Positions 33,603-42,856 of a stretch of DNA of 64,000 nucleotides are shown one piece after another (the stretch's first letter is position 1; each line of letters begins with the position of its first letter). The position numbers were made by a program, and so were the translations under genes. This DNA comes from Sphingopyxis bauzanensis (GTDB taxonomy: Bacteria > Pseudomonadota > Alphaproteobacteria > Sphingomonadales > Sphingomonadaceae): contig NZ_NISK01000002.1 in assembly GCF_002205675.1 (NCBI RefSeq), forward strand, positions 953,076 to 1,017,075. The letters run 5' to 3'. The notes under the pieces were generated by a model. The model was not told the DNA's origin, did no database searches, and saw only the letters and a program-made list of their open reading frames with translations.

Positions 33603-36187
33603 TACCAAGCCTTGGAGACTGTGAGGCCGAAAGTGCGGCCGAGCGTCGAATGATTGACCGAGTCATACCGCAAAGCGGCGGGATCGAGCGATCGGACCGA
33701 TGGCGGTATCTCGTCAAAGAGATTTTGAATCGTGATCGTCAGGGTGGTCCCGCCGAAGAGACCGCGGCGTTCACCGCTGCTGACATTCAAGATGGCATCA
33801 ACGGTTACAAAAGACGGCACCTTCATGACCGGCTGGAAGCGGTCGTCCTTCATAGTGCCGATGTAGTTGCCAGCCGCCGTCAAACTGACGTCGCCTTCCT
33901 CCCAAGTGCCGCTTAGTTTTCCTCGCCAGTTCGGCGGCCTGAAGATCAGACCCGATTGGGACATCTCCGGTTGCCCTGCGACGATTTGCCTCGTGCTATC
34001 CAGATAAGTTAGAGAGCCGCTGATCCAGACCTTGGCACCATCTCCGACGTCGCGCGAATATTTGATTGAGGCGTCCATGCCGCGGAGCAATTGCAGCGAA
34101 ATGTTCTGCAGCCGGTCGTCGAGGATCGCCGCAACCGAACCCGGATTAAACGGTTGTCCGGACGAATTCTCGAAAACACCCGAAATGCTGTTGATCGCGC
34201 TGTTTACCTGCAGTGCAGTGGGGTTCAGCTGAACGAAGTAGGCGTACACTGGGAGGAAAGCGCTGGTGATGGGCGAAAATGGTGAAGCCACTCTATTACG
34301 GTAGCGAATGCGGAAATAGCCAAGGTCCAATCGAAGACCATCGACCGCAACGGGTTCTATCGTCAAAGACGCCGTGAGCGTGGTAGCTCGTTCCGGCGAG
34401 AGGTTGGGGTTGCCGCCGAAGAGATATAGGACGGGATCGCTTACGGCCGGAGCGGGAGAGAAGATGAAACCCGGTACAAGCTGGGCATTGGAAGTTTGAC
34501 CCGTTTGATACAAAGTCGGAACCTTGAAGGATTTTCCCCAACTGGCTTTGAACTCCAATCCGGCGAGCGGCGCATACACCATGCCGACTTTTGGGGTCGT
34601 TATTTGATCGATTCCGCGATGACTTTCGAAGCGCAATGCGCCGACGAAATGCAGCTTGTTAACAACGCTGATCCCGTTCGTCGGCGAGACCAGAGGTAGA
34701 GACAACTCGCCATAGCCAAAGGCGACGTTTCGAGTTTCGGCAAAGATATCGATCGGCGATTCCACACCGCCGACAAAACGCCGCGAATCGACGCGGAGCT
34801 TGTTGGATCTGAATCCGCCTCCAATCGCGATACGGGCCTCTCCGCCGGGCAGGGAAAATATCCGGCCTTCGGCTCCAATTTCGACCGCTCCAAGTTTGTT
34901 TTCATATTGAGGCACGGCCAGCCCAGCCTCTGCCCCATTGAAAAATACGCGGGTTGCGATCGATGTGTTGCTTTCACCATAGGTGCCTGACAGGCGAAGG
35001 GACCAACTGGTTCCTAGCTCCACTTGCAATGATGGTGTCACTGACCAGCTGTCGACCGTCGAATCAACCACACTGCCTTGGCCGTAACAGCTCGGCGAAA
35101 TTGATGCGGTGATGCAGCGCGACGTCGAGCGGTGCATATAGTGTCCGTCGAACTCCAAACCGACGCTCTCACTGACAGTTTGGCGACCAGCTGCAACAAT
35201 GCTGACCTGCTTTTGGCGGGGAAGGAGTGTCGTATCCGGTGGCAAGTTGCTCGTGTACGCTCGCTGGCGCGCCGCGACTTCGTCCATTTTTTGATAGTCG
35301 GCGGCGACCATCAAGCTACCGGAAGCCCAGGCTGGGCCCCCGACGACATTATACTGTTGCGTAAAACCGCCGCCCGCGGTCGTACCCGCCAAGCGCGCAG
35401 AAGTTATCACCTTGTCGACCTGACGTCGAAGAACGACGTTGGCGACGCCCGCTACGGCATCGGATCCATAGAGTGCCGACGCACCGTCGGTCACAATGTC
35501 GATACGTTCGATCGCTGACAGCGGAATAGCCGATATGTCGACACCTTGGCTGATCGCGTCGAACGCGACGCGATGTCCATTGAATAGAGTCAGAGAGGCA
35601 TCGGGACCGAGGCCACGCAAATTAATTGCCGACGACCCAGATACGTTTGTAAAACCTCCTTGCCCCGACGCTGATATCGTCGGATTTTGACCGCCCGAGA
35701 AATTTTGCGGCAGATCGCGAATAATCTGGCCCAGATCGGTCCGGCCGAGCAACTCGGCCTCCCGTCGAGTGATGCTCGTAACGGGAGACGTCGCCGGGCC
35801 ACCGCGGATGCGGGAGCCGATGACAGTGATCTCTGCCGGGTTAGCATCCGCAGTATCGATGGCGTCCGCCCGGGCCCCTTCGCCGATCAGGATGGTATCG
35901 TCCTTAAACTGGACCCGGACTGCCGTCCCATGCAACAGCGCGCGCACCGCTTGCTCGACCGTATATTGCCCCTTGAGGACCGGCGCCGTTCGCCCCGCCA
36001 CCGCGGAGGAGGTGATCATGATCTGTTGGCCAGAGGTCAGCCCAACCGAGCGCAATGACGTTTCGAGATCTTGGGCCGGCAGATCATAGTCGGTAGCGGT
36101 GGCCGCCTGTGCGGCAGCAGGTGCAGAACACGCAAGTATAGCTGTTGTGGCGAGCAGCGTGCTCGCCACACCGGTGCGAAATGACAT
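33602..36187 (-). CDS. TonB-dependent receptor with STN signalling domain
   Basis: 861 residues. Signal peptide MSFRTGVASTLLATTAIL with AAAQA cleavage. The N-terminal STN domain (about 30-95; LPAQDLETSLRSVGLTSGQQ) marks a FecA-type transducer. The plug domain carries VTDGASALYGSDAVAGVANV, and the C-terminal barrel ends GLTVSKAW with the required aromatic last residue. GGGGGGAAG precedes the ATG at 36187. It probably imports the lasso peptide (or its iron complex) and signals to FecR/FecI when occupied. Confidence 0.93.
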   Translation of the reverse strand: MSFRTGVASTLLATTAILACSAPAAAQAATATDYDLPAQDLETSLRSVGLTSGQQIMITSSAVAGRTAPVLKGQYTVEQAVRALLHGTAVRVQFKDDTILIGEGARADAIDTADANPAEITVIGSRIRGGPATSPVTSITRREAELLGRTDLGQIIRDLPQNFSGGQNPTISASGQGGFTNVSGSSAINLRGLGPDASLTLFNGHRVAFDAISQGVDISAIPLSAIERIDIVTDGASALYGSDAVAGVANVVLRRQVDKVITSARLAGTTAGGGFTQQYNVVGGPAWASGSLMVAADYQKMDEVAARQRAYTSNLPPDTTLLPRQKQVSIVAAGRQTVSESVGLEFDGHYMHRSTSRCITASISPSCYGQGSVVDSTVDSWSVTPSLQVELGTSWSLRLSGTYGESNTSIATRVFFNGAEAGLAVPQYENKLGAVEIGAEGRIFSLPGGEARIAIGGGFRSNKLRVDSRRFVGGVESPIDIFAETRNVAFGYGELSLPLVSPTNGISVVNKLHFVGALRFESHRGIDQITTPKVGMVYAPLAGLEFKASWGKSFKVPTLYQTGQTSNAQLVPGFIFSPAPAVSDPVLYLFGGNPNLSPERATTLTASLTIEPVAVDGLRLDLGYFRIRYRNRVASPFSPITSAFLPVYAYFVQLNPTALQVNSAINSISGVFENSSGQPFNPGSVAAILDDRLQNISLQLLRGMDASIKYSRDVGDGAKVWISGSLTYLDSTRQIVAGQPEMSQSGLIFRPPNWRGKLSGTWEEGDVSLTAAGNYIGTMKDDRFQPVMKVPSFVTVDAILNVSSGERRGLFGGTTLTITIQNLFDEIPPSVRSLDPAALRYDSVNHSTLGRTFGLTVSKAW

Positions 36188-36282
36188 GGATCTTCCCCCC
36201 AATTTTTCATTTTGAGCGGGCGTTTTCCCGCTGCAATTTGGTAGGAACGAGATGGATTTGGAAAAACACGCTAGAGGTCGAT

Positions 36283-37299
36283 TTATTTTTCCAAGCGAGT
36301 GAGAATGATCTCCCCAGCAGTGCGCTCGACCCGCAATCCGAGCAGTTGTGCGAGATGGCCAGCGAGCGCGTCGGCGTCGTCGATACGGAAGACGCCTGAT
36401 ACCTCGATCTTGCCGAGGCTTGGGTCCGCCAGCCTGACCTTCGCTACCGCATAGCGGTTCACCTGCGCGATAACATCGGCAAGGGGCGCGCGGCGAAATT
36501 CCATCATCCCCTTGGGCCAATCCTCAGGTGCGTCGGCCTTTCCCTGAATCTGTCGAGGCTGAGCCTTCGGTTCGACCACGATGGTCCCGCCCGGCTGCAG
36601 GCGCAGCGTCGGCGCCCCGGCGCGAGAGCCTTTTTGCGTGACGTCCACTGCGCCGTGGAGGAGTTGAACCTTGACCCTGCGATCCTCGAGATAGGATACA
36701 TCGAACACCGTGCCGCGCGCGATCACCTCCGCGTCGCCGGCGTCGACGACAAAGGGCCGTGCTTCATGGGCGACTTCGAACCGTGCTCGGCCATGTTCGA
36801 GCCGCAGATGCCTCGCCGTCTGTCCAAAATCGATGGTGACGAGCGTATCGGTGTCGATCGTAAGCTTGGAGCCGTCCGACAATTTGACTGTCCGGATTTC
36901 GCCGAGCCGCGTTGCATATTGAATGCCGTCGGACTTCCGGGCTATTTCGACGGGCGGCGCATTGAGACTGCTGTCGCCCGGCAGAATCGGAACAGCCACG
37001 ATGCGCCAGGCGACAAATCCGACCAGCGCGGCGACGCCGATGGACACCATCCACACGCGCTTGGCGGCGCCCCGAACTGGCTGCGGCGGCGGGAGATTCT
37101 CCCAGTTCACACGCTTGCCGTCCGAATAGAGGTTGGCGATTCGATTGTACGCGGACCGGTGGACCGCGCCACGGGCGAGCCAGCGCTCGAAACCGGCGCG
37201 ATGACGTTCGGCCTCGTCGCCGCGCATGCGGGCGAACCATTCGATCGCCTCACGCTGGAGCTGGTTGCTCTCGAAGGGGTTTCGGCGTTTATCAACCAT
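36283..37299 (-). CDS. FecR-type anti-sigma/transmembrane signal protein
   Basis: 338 residues: cytoplasmic DUF4880-like N-terminus (EAIEWFARMRGDEAERHRAG), one membrane helix at 81-103 (VWMVSIGVAALVGFVAWRIV), the FecR beta-domain (TRLGEIRTVKLSDGSKLTID), and a C-terminal STN-like part (GVFRIDDADALAGHLAQLLG). It should relay from the TonB receptor STN domain to the ECF sigma factor. Start at 37299; its first eight bases overlap the end of the sigma factor gene. Confidence 0.92.
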   Translation of the reverse strand: MVDKRRNPFESNQLQREAIEWFARMRGDEAERHRAGFERWLARGAVHRSAYNRIANLYSDGKRVNWENLPPPQPVRGAAKRVWMVSIGVAALVGFVAWRIVAVPILPGDSSLNAPPVEIARKSDGIQYATRLGEIRTVKLSDGSKLTIDTDTLVTIDFGQTARHLRLEHGRARFEVAHEARPFVVDAGDAEVIARGTVFDVSYLEDRRVKVQLLHGAVDVTQKGSRAGAPTLRLQPGGTIVVEPKAQPRQIQGKADAPEDWPKGMMEFRRAPLADVIAQVNRYAVAKVRLADPSLGKIEVSGVFRIDDADALAGHLAQLLGLRVERTAGEIILTRLEK

Positions 37300-37834
37300 C
37301 GGTGTTCACCCTGTGATCGAGATACCGGAGCGCTTTCTTCATATGAAGTTCGACGGCGCGGACCGTAATTCCCAGCTCTTTCGAAATCTGGCTGTAGGTA
37401 AGGTCTTGCTGCCGACTGAGCCGGAAGACCTCGCGTGTTAGCGCCGGGAGCTCGGATAAAGCCTGCTCATACCGTCGCATGAAATCGGCGGCGTCGATCA
37501 TCCATTCCTGCTCCGGCGCGGTCGCGAGATCTGGGGCCTCGTCGATCGGGACGTGAATTGCCTTTGCCCGAAGCGGCGCGCGGTGGGTGCGGCACCAGAG
37601 AATGCCTTTGGCAATCTGCCGCAAATAGGCGTCGGGCGTGTGCGGCCGCGCGGGTGGCGGGGACGCAACGAGCTTGACGAAGGTCTCCTGAACAAGGTCG
37701 TGTACCTCATCTTGATTTCTGACTGCGCGCCGAATGAAGCGGGCAAGGCGCGGCGCTTCCGTCCGGAACAGGCGGTCAAGCCAGCGATCGTTGGTTTCTT
37801 GAAGGACGGCACTGTCAGGCGGCGGCTCGCTCAT
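37292..37834 (-). CDS. FecI-type ECF sigma factor
   Basis: 180 residues: region 2 DEVHDLVQETFVKLV (about 42-56) and region 4 LPALTREVFRLSRQQDLTYS, then QISKELGITVRAVELHMKKA (about 128-170). First gene of the leftward group sigma, FecR, TonB receptor, isopeptidase, all overlapping or closely spaced. It probably drives this operon, and perhaps the lasso genes, when the receptor binds its ligand. Confidence 0.92.
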   Translation of the reverse strand: MSEPPPDSAVLQETNDRWLDRLFRTEAPRLARFIRRAVRNQDEVHDLVQETFVKLVASPPPARPHTPDAYLRQIAKGILWCRTHRAPLRAKAIHVPIDEAPDLATAPEQEWMIDAADFMRRYEQALSELPALTREVFRLSRQQDLTYSQISKELGITVRAVELHMKKALRYLDHRVNTDG

Positions 37835-38487
37835 GGCGAGGCCTCGCGCCCAGGCGACCGCCCGTCGGCTTTGGGTTCAGATGGATTTGGATTCATGGAC
37901 GCCGCCGGTCAGCAATGCATGCGCAATTCTGCCCATTCGGACATTGATGCACAGAATGTGACGGCCGACCATGGACAGTCGATCGTATTTGGATCGCACG
38001 ACGCCACGAAGCGGCGCCGCTGGATAGGTGTTATGCACATCTGATACGGCGCACGCAAGTTGCAATGGCGTGGACGATCAGGCTTTGTCTTTGCTACACC
38101 CAGATTGGAGCACTTCAATATTCTCAGATCAGAAAATTTACTTATCGTAATTTAACAGTATAGATTGAATGATAGTATAGTTATTTACAATTATTCTTAT
38201 GATGCAATGCATCGGCTCCGTGCGCAAAAAGGAAATAGAATTTGGTGTCCGCCTCGCCAAAACCGCTGCGTAAAAATATTCGTCTGATATCTCATCGCGC
38301 AGCGCCGGAATTTGGCTTCAAGGTACAGAAACACCGACCCCCCGCCGACTTCAAAACTTAATCGCGAAAAGTTCTGCGGGCCGAGCAGGCGGCGAAACGG
38401 GCGCGAACGGGTTCGATCCGGGCCAGAACATCATCGACAAGACGGCGGTCTGACGACAAAGTGCGGCCAGCAACAAGGGGAAGCAGA
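37835..38487. other. Intergenic region with strongly AT-rich core
   Basis: About 650 bases between the divergent sigma factor and mucR genes. The stretch 38115-38210 is around 70 percent A+T against a GC-rich background, with several TA steps. This is typical of MucR or H-NS-like binding sites and of promoters. No gene recognised in it; the rest is GC-rich and shows no domain. Confidence 0.5.
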
Positions 38488-39015
38488 GTGACCGAAGCGC
38501 TTGTCGAACTCGCCGCGGACATCGCCGCGGCCTATGTCTCGCACAATGCCGTCCCGATCAGCGACCTACCGGTTTTGATCCAGAATGTTCATGAGTGCCT
38601 CGCGGCGCTGGGCGCCGAGGAAGCGGTCGAGGCGGCGCAGCGGCTTCCGGCGGTCTCGATCCGGGCATCGATCAAGCCCGATTATCTTGTGTGTCTCGAA
38701 GACGGAAAGAAGATGAAGCTGCTCAAGGGCTATCTGAATCGGGTCTATGGCCTGAGCCCGCGCGAGTACCGGGAAAAGTGGAACCTGCCGGCGGACTACC
38801 CGATGGTCGCGCCGGTATATGCGGCGCGTCGCCGAGAACTCGCGATGGAAATTGGCCTCGGCCGCAAGGCCGCCACCGGCACGACGCGAGCGGCCGCCGT
38901 ACCAAAGAGCGGCAAGAAGGCATTGGCGCCCAAGCCAACAAAGGCCGGACGACCAAGCACGAACGGAAAGCTGTCGCTGCGCCTGGGGAAGAGCCCGCGC
39001 TCAGAGCCGGCGTAG
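38488..39015 (+). CDS. mucR: MucR/Ros-family regulator with degenerate zinc site
   Basis: 175 residues from GTG 38488 (AGGGGAAGCA upstream). The MucR core is SIRASIKPDYLVCLEDGKKM, LKLLKGYLNRVYGLSPREYR, then KWNLPADYPMVAPVYAARRR. In classical Ros/MucR the zinc site is C-x2-C with two His. Here the second Cys is Asp (CLEDG) and the KRHL histidine is Tyr (KGYLN), so zinc is probably not bound, as in some MucR relatives. A basic C-terminal tail follows. Expected to bind AT-rich DNA such as the adjoining region. Confidence 0.88.
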   Translation: MTEALVELAADIAAAYVSHNAVPISDLPVLIQNVHECLAALGAEEAVEAAQRLPAVSIRASIKPDYLVCLEDGKKMKLLKGYLNRVYGLSPREYREKWNLPADYPMVAPVYAARRRELAMEIGLGRKAATGTTRAAAVPKSGKKALAPKPTKAGRPSTNGKLSLRLGKSPRSEPA

Positions 39016-39047
39016 GCGCAGACAGATCACCGGGCCGCCGCCTGACA

Positions 39048-40421
39048 TCAGTCGTCGGCCCCTGGCCATGATGTCGTCGGGGTCGTAACCTGTCGTGTGT
39101 ACAGTTCATAGGCAACGGCCCGGATCGCGTGGACTGCGATGCCATCTGGCGGCAGGCGCAAGCAGAGCGGACGATCGTCGTCAATGTCGAGCTGGACGAA
39201 GGTATCCGGAAGGGGTGCCGGTATGTGAGGAAGGTCGCCGTTCAGCACGGCCAGCGGGTCGGGCGGCTCGACCGCGTCAATCTCCTGCACGCTGAGATGG
39301 ATGCTGTCGTCGTAGTCTTCGGTATCAACATCAATGGTTCGTACATCGAGGTCGATAAAGTGGGTGTGATGCGGGAACGGCTCGACCCGGGCCGCGCGAT
39401 TGAAGAGCATCACGTTACCGCCGGTCGAGCCACTCTGCGTCGATTTGTAGAATATGCCGTCGATCGGGAAGACGAGGCGATGCTCGAGATATTCGGCGAC
39501 CATCTGGGTCGGAACGTAGCCGAGCAACTCGGCGCCGGGCAGGACCGGGCGCGAGATTTGCTCGCCGAGTGAGCGCAGGAAATACGCGCGGTCGCGTTTC
39601 GCCTCGAACTGGGGATCAAACGGATTTGCCTGAGGCGCTAGCTCTTCGAGCGCGCTGAAGTCGAGCAGTTGCAATGGCCGCAAAACGTCGAAACGGCCGA
39701 CCACGACGTGCGCTCCAACCGGGGGACGAATTTCTGCGATGCAGGTCGCTTCATCGGTGGCGCCATAGAAGCCCGGAATGCCGGGCGCATTCAGGCGCCC
39801 GCCCTGCCCTAGGCCTGGCAGCAGCGGCCCCATCTGGAGGACCGGTTGCCTGAGAATACGGCGAAGAGTATCCTCATCGGAAGCCACGCGAGCGCGATAG
39901 AATTGGCTGCCCGGACCTCCCGGAACGACCAGTTTGATGACCGATGCCGCATCCCAAGTGCGATGCGCGTCGATGTCCTCGAAAACATCATCGAGCCAGG
40001 CCATGGCGTCCGCGTTGATGTACCGCGCCGTCTTGCGCAGGGTGTTGCAGAATCGCGCCCAGCGCTCTTCCTGCCAATAGTGGGGCGTGCGGCTCCGCCT
40101 GAAACCCGTCGAATAGTCGTACGGATTTCCTTCTTCCTGGTCGCCGTAAGTGTCGCCGAGATACTCCTCGATCCGGAAGGCCAGATCGGAATCGATACCC
40201 GCGATGTCGACAAAGATGGCGGCGGCTCCGGGGCTTTGATCGTAGGGCGTGAGCTCGAAGTTCGGAAGGAACGCTTCGTCAATTCGCGCGGCGAGCAGCT
40301 CGAAGGGGACCGCCGGGCGCGTTTCGCCGCATTCGGCGCAAGTCCCGAGCCGGGCCTCCGATGCAAGTTGTGCGCGGAGGTGAATATTGCCGATGCATTC
40401 GAGACAAACGGGATGGGTCAT
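39048..40421 (-). CDS. RES-domain protein with zinc-ribbon N-terminus
   Basis: 457 residues. N-terminal C-x2-C pairs (Cys6/Cys9 and Cys28/Cys31) form a zinc ribbon. A helical middle leads to a RES domain at about 170-400: QFYRARVAS (Arg176), GRLNAPGIPGFYGATDEATC, AEIRPP (Glu230) and YVPTQMVAEYLEH. RES toxins degrade NAD+. No Xre-like antitoxin gene lies beside it, so it may be a solitary effector of the HEPN/RES-N-terminal type. It sits next to a FitAB-type pair. Confidence 0.78.
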   Translation of the reverse strand: MTHPVCLECIGNIHLRAQLASEARLGTCAECGETRPAVPFELLAARIDEAFLPNFELTPYDQSPGAAAIFVDIAGIDSDLAFRIEEYLGDTYGDQEEGNPYDYSTGFRRSRTPHYWQEERWARFCNTLRKTARYINADAMAWLDDVFEDIDAHRTWDAASVIKLVVPGGPGSQFYRARVASDEDTLRRILRQPVLQMGPLLPGLGQGGRLNAPGIPGFYGATDEATCIAEIRPPVGAHVVVGRFDVLRPLQLLDFSALEELAPQANPFDPQFEAKRDRAYFLRSLGEQISRPVLPGAELLGYVPTQMVAEYLEHRLVFPIDGIFYKSTQSGSTGGNVMLFNRAARVEPFPHHTHFIDLDVRTIDVDTEDYDDSIHLSVQEIDAVEPPDPLAVLNGDLPHIPAPLPDTFVQLDIDDDRPLCLRLPPDGIAVHAIRAVAYELYTRQVTTPTTSWPGADD

Positions 40422-40501
40422 CGGGACCTTGTGGCAGAAGTTCTGCAGCGCGTCCCGTCGCTCGCGGTGTCCATGTCGCGGTCGTCAGGATTCCCATTGC
40501 G

Positions 40502-40924
40502 CTAGGCCACCCTCCATGGATCAATCAATTCGATATCGCACGCCTCGAAATCCCGAATGTTTCGAGTGGCCAGCGCGGCCCCGCGGGAACGCGCGATGGC
40601 GGCTATCTGAGCATCGAACTGGCTGATCGGCCTGCCGAGTTGACGGCGTTCCGCAGCGATGGCCGCGAAGACGGGCGCCGCGTCCACGTCAAATCCGACA
40701 ATTCGGCCCGCAAAATCTTCGGCAAACATGGCCATCGCAGCGGATTGCAGATCATCCCGACGCCGACCCGGGTCGAGTATGGCGATACCGAAGAGAATCT
40801 CCGCCTGCGTGACGGTCGTGACAAACAAGGACGTCGAAACTTGGCGGCTCAGCCAATCCATTACGCGAGGCGCTGGTGCGGGACGCAGCACCTCAGACAG
40901 AACATTGCTGTCGAGTACGATCAC
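40502..40924 (-). CDS. PIN-domain toxin (VapC/FitB-like)
   Basis: 140-residue PIN ribonuclease with the four acidic residues Asp5 (VLDSNV), Glu42 (TQAEIL), Asp104 (SQFDAQIAAI) and Asp125 (NIRDFE). FitB-type wording (SNVLSEVLRP, RNIRDFEACDIELIDPW) places it near FitB. ATGA overlap with the antitoxin gene upstream is the usual TA arrangement. The toxin would cut RNA when unbound. Confidence 0.92.
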   Translation of the reverse strand: MIVLDSNVLSEVLRPAPAPRVMDWLSRQVSTSLFVTTVTQAEILFGIAILDPGRRRDDLQSAAMAMFAEDFAGRIVGFDVDAAPVFAAIAAERRQLGRPISQFDAQIAAIARSRGAALATRNIRDFEACDIELIDPWRVA

Positions 40925-41169
40925 GACAGATCGACGGGCTCGCGCATAGGCTCGCGAGGCGCAAGTGAAAGATCGGCGCCGCCGAGCGGAGCGAAGCGAG
41001 CCCGTATCGCATCCGCAAGATTGGCTGTGCGCGGCGCGTCAGTCGAAAGGGCCGAACGCAAGATATCGCGCGCCTCTTCCTCCATTGAGCGGCCATGGGC
41101 GGCTGCCTGCATCCGCAGGCGCCGCTTGAGGCTTTCGTCCACATTGCGAATGGTCATGCTCGCCACCAC
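40921..41169 (-). CDS. FitA-like ribbon-helix-helix antitoxin
   Basis: 82 residues: SMTIRNVDESLKRRLRMQAA is the FitA ribbon-helix-helix start, followed by HGRSMEEEARDILRSAL and a toxin-binding tail. Start uncertain: GTG 41169 or 41166, or ATG 41157. It overlaps the toxin gene by four bases. It should bind and repress the operon promoter and neutralise the PIN protein. Confidence 0.9.
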   Translation of the reverse strand: MVASMTIRNVDESLKRRLRMQAAAHGRSMEEEARDILRSALSTDAPRTANLADAIRARFAPLGGADLSLAPREPMREPVDLS

Positions 41170-41262
41170 ACGTCTCCTTTGTTCTCATATTAGTCATTGA
41201 TTGCGGAGATTTCAATGACTGCATTCGAGGTGATCGCCATGAACCTCCGTTCGTTTCAAGCC

Positions 41263-42210
41263 CTAGGCGGCCGGCGATTCCGGCACGTCTTTCTCGGCCG
41301 CGACCGCGCGCTCCAGCGCCGTCAGGTGTTCGGCGCACACCTGCTGAACGATCGCGCTGAGTTCTTGGACGCGTTCGCCAAGCCAGGCGAGGTCCTCGGC
41401 CTCGATCCTGTAATGTTTCGAATAGCGCGCCTTCACATAGGCCTCCTTCAGGAGGCTGAAGCGGCGGCGCGCTTCTTTCGCATCGTCCGGCCACACATAG
41501 ACGAGGCGCGCGTCCAGCCTCCGCCCCTGCTTGCGGAGATTTTCGATATTGTGGCTGTGCGAGGTGTAGAATGTGCAGGTCAGCAACAGCGTATGATAGA
41601 GCCGCTCCGTTGCCTGATGAAGCTGGAACGCCGCCCATTTGTAACGATTCTTCTCGATCCCGAAGAGGTAGCCGTCAAAAAACTCGCCCGCGCTCGGGAA
41701 CCACTCCTCATAATATTCGCGCGCCAGCTTCAGCGCGTCGGCAGGCCGCTTCGGCTTTGGCGTCGCAAGTTCGTTATCATCTGACTGGTAGAGGACGATA
41801 CCGTCCTTCACGACGTCGAGAAAAAAGAAACGGCCGTCCGCGAGGTTGTTGTTCACCTGCTGGAGGGTATGCACGATCAGGCTGACTGGATGGCGAAGCC
41901 GGCCGAGGATGACATGATCTCGGCTGAACCGATCCTCGAGATTGGTCCAATATTCCGGTTCGGCGAGCTCGTCCTGGTTGACGATGACGAGGATGTCATA
42001 GTCCGACACATAGCCCTTCGTCGTCTGCGGCTCATAGATGCCTTCGCCGCGCGCGATCGACCCGTAGAGAATGACCTTCAGGATCCGGCCCGCCTTGCGA
42101 TCGCCGCTGGCGAGCTTGTGCGCGTCTTCGAACTCCTCGAAAATCGCGCGGACAATCTGTTCGAGTTCGCGCTGATTCTTCGCGGGGAGATGGGATATGT
42201 CGGAACGCAT
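41263..42210 (-). CDS. Nucleotidyltransferase-HEPN fusion (MNT-HEPN type), copy 1
   Basis: 315 residues. N-terminal nucleotidyltransferase with GS motif at Gly50-Ser51 (YGSIARGEG) and Asp70/Asp72 in SDYDILV. The C-terminal half is HEPN-like: AFQLHQATERLYHTLLL and KARYSKHYRIE. Separately encoded MNT and HEPN proteins form toxin-antitoxin pairs; here they are one chain. A clear paralogue lies at 62445-63365, with the same N-terminus (MR-DI-HLPA) and the same KARYSKHY motif. Confidence 0.82.
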   Translation of the reverse strand: MRSDISHLPAKNQRELEQIVRAIFEEFEDAHKLASGDRKAGRILKVILYGSIARGEGIYEPQTTKGYVSDYDILVIVNQDELAEPEYWTNLEDRFSRDHVILGRLRHPVSLIVHTLQQVNNNLADGRFFFLDVVKDGIVLYQSDDNELATPKPKRPADALKLAREYYEEWFPSAGEFFDGYLFGIEKNRYKWAAFQLHQATERLYHTLLLTCTFYTSHSHNIENLRKQGRRLDARLVYVWPDDAKEARRRFSLLKEAYVKARYSKHYRIEAEDLAWLGERVQELSAIVQQVCAEHLTALERAVAAEKDVPESPAA

Positions 42211-42239
42211 GACGCTGCTACCTGCATGAGGGTGCGACG

Positions 42240-42776
42240 CTAGGCAATGGGTTTGCCATCGTCGCCGTCCAGGAAGTCGGCGGCACCGTACAGCGCCGTG
42301 TCAAGCGCGAGAAGCGCGCCCGCGAGTTCATCCTGCACTTCATCGGTCGACATAGCGAGCCGCGCGGCAATCCGCCCATAGTCGAGATCCTCGTGCGCAT
42401 GGAGGAGGAAGACCTGGCGGGAAAGAGGCGGCAGCGCGGCGATGGCGGACGCCAACTGCACGGGATCGATGCGGTCAAAAGCGGTCACACCGGTTCGGGC
42501 GCGCAGCCAGCCGCTCAGCCAGATGCCGTCGCGGTCGACCCGCTGCCGCGCCGGATCGTCGACGCAGACACTGGCGTCGTCCTCCCAGTAGCGCCGCGTC
42601 GCGGTGACGAGATCAGGGGCGGCCTCGGCGCGGCCCCGTTCCTCGAGAAGGTGCTGCAGGCTGAGGGTGAGCGCATGGCGGCGGCCGCTGCCGCGAACCC
42701 AGCCGAGGAACGTGTCGTCAGCGGTCAACCGGCCGACAATCTGGAGGAGGAGTGCGCGCGAGATCGAGATGTCCAT
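42240..42776 (-). CDS. Sigma-70 region-4-like regulator
   Basis: 178 residues. The C-terminal part (IAALPPLSRQVFLLHAHEDL, then DYGRIAARLAMSTDEVQDEL) reads as a sigma-70 region 4 helix-turn-helix. The N-terminal half lacks a clear region 2, so it may not be a working sigma factor. ATG 42776 follows AAGGA and the shared purine leader. Divergent from the MarR-like gene at 43089. Confidence 0.68.
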   Translation of the reverse strand: MDISISRALLLQIVGRLTADDTFLGWVRGSGRRHALTLSLQHLLEERGRAEAAPDLVTATRRYWEDDASVCVDDPARQRVDRDGIWLSGWLRARTGVTAFDRIDPVQLASAIAALPPLSRQVFLLHAHEDLDYGRIAARLAMSTDEVQDELAGALLALDTALYGAADFLDGDDGKPIA

Positions 42777-42856
42777 GGGGCTGTCCTTTCGGGAGGTCGG
42801 GACGCCGGGGGCCATCGCCAGCGCGTCCCTCTCCGCTCCCCTCCCCCTCTTCTCGA
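42777..42856 (-). promoter_or_regulatory. Shared leader: purine tract
   Basis: Read leftward: GAAGAGGGGGAGGGGAGCGG and GAGAGGG (about 42827-42852), a GC-rich foldable spacer, then AAGGA before the ATG. It is the same leader type as in the 11-22 kb block, here on the far side of the lasso cargo. Confidence 0.45.

Noticed and set aside
36188..36520. Upstream extension of the TonB receptor frame
   Set aside because: It reads through the FecR gene end and lacks a signal peptide; the ATG at 36187 with GGGGGGAAG and a textbook signal peptide is the start.
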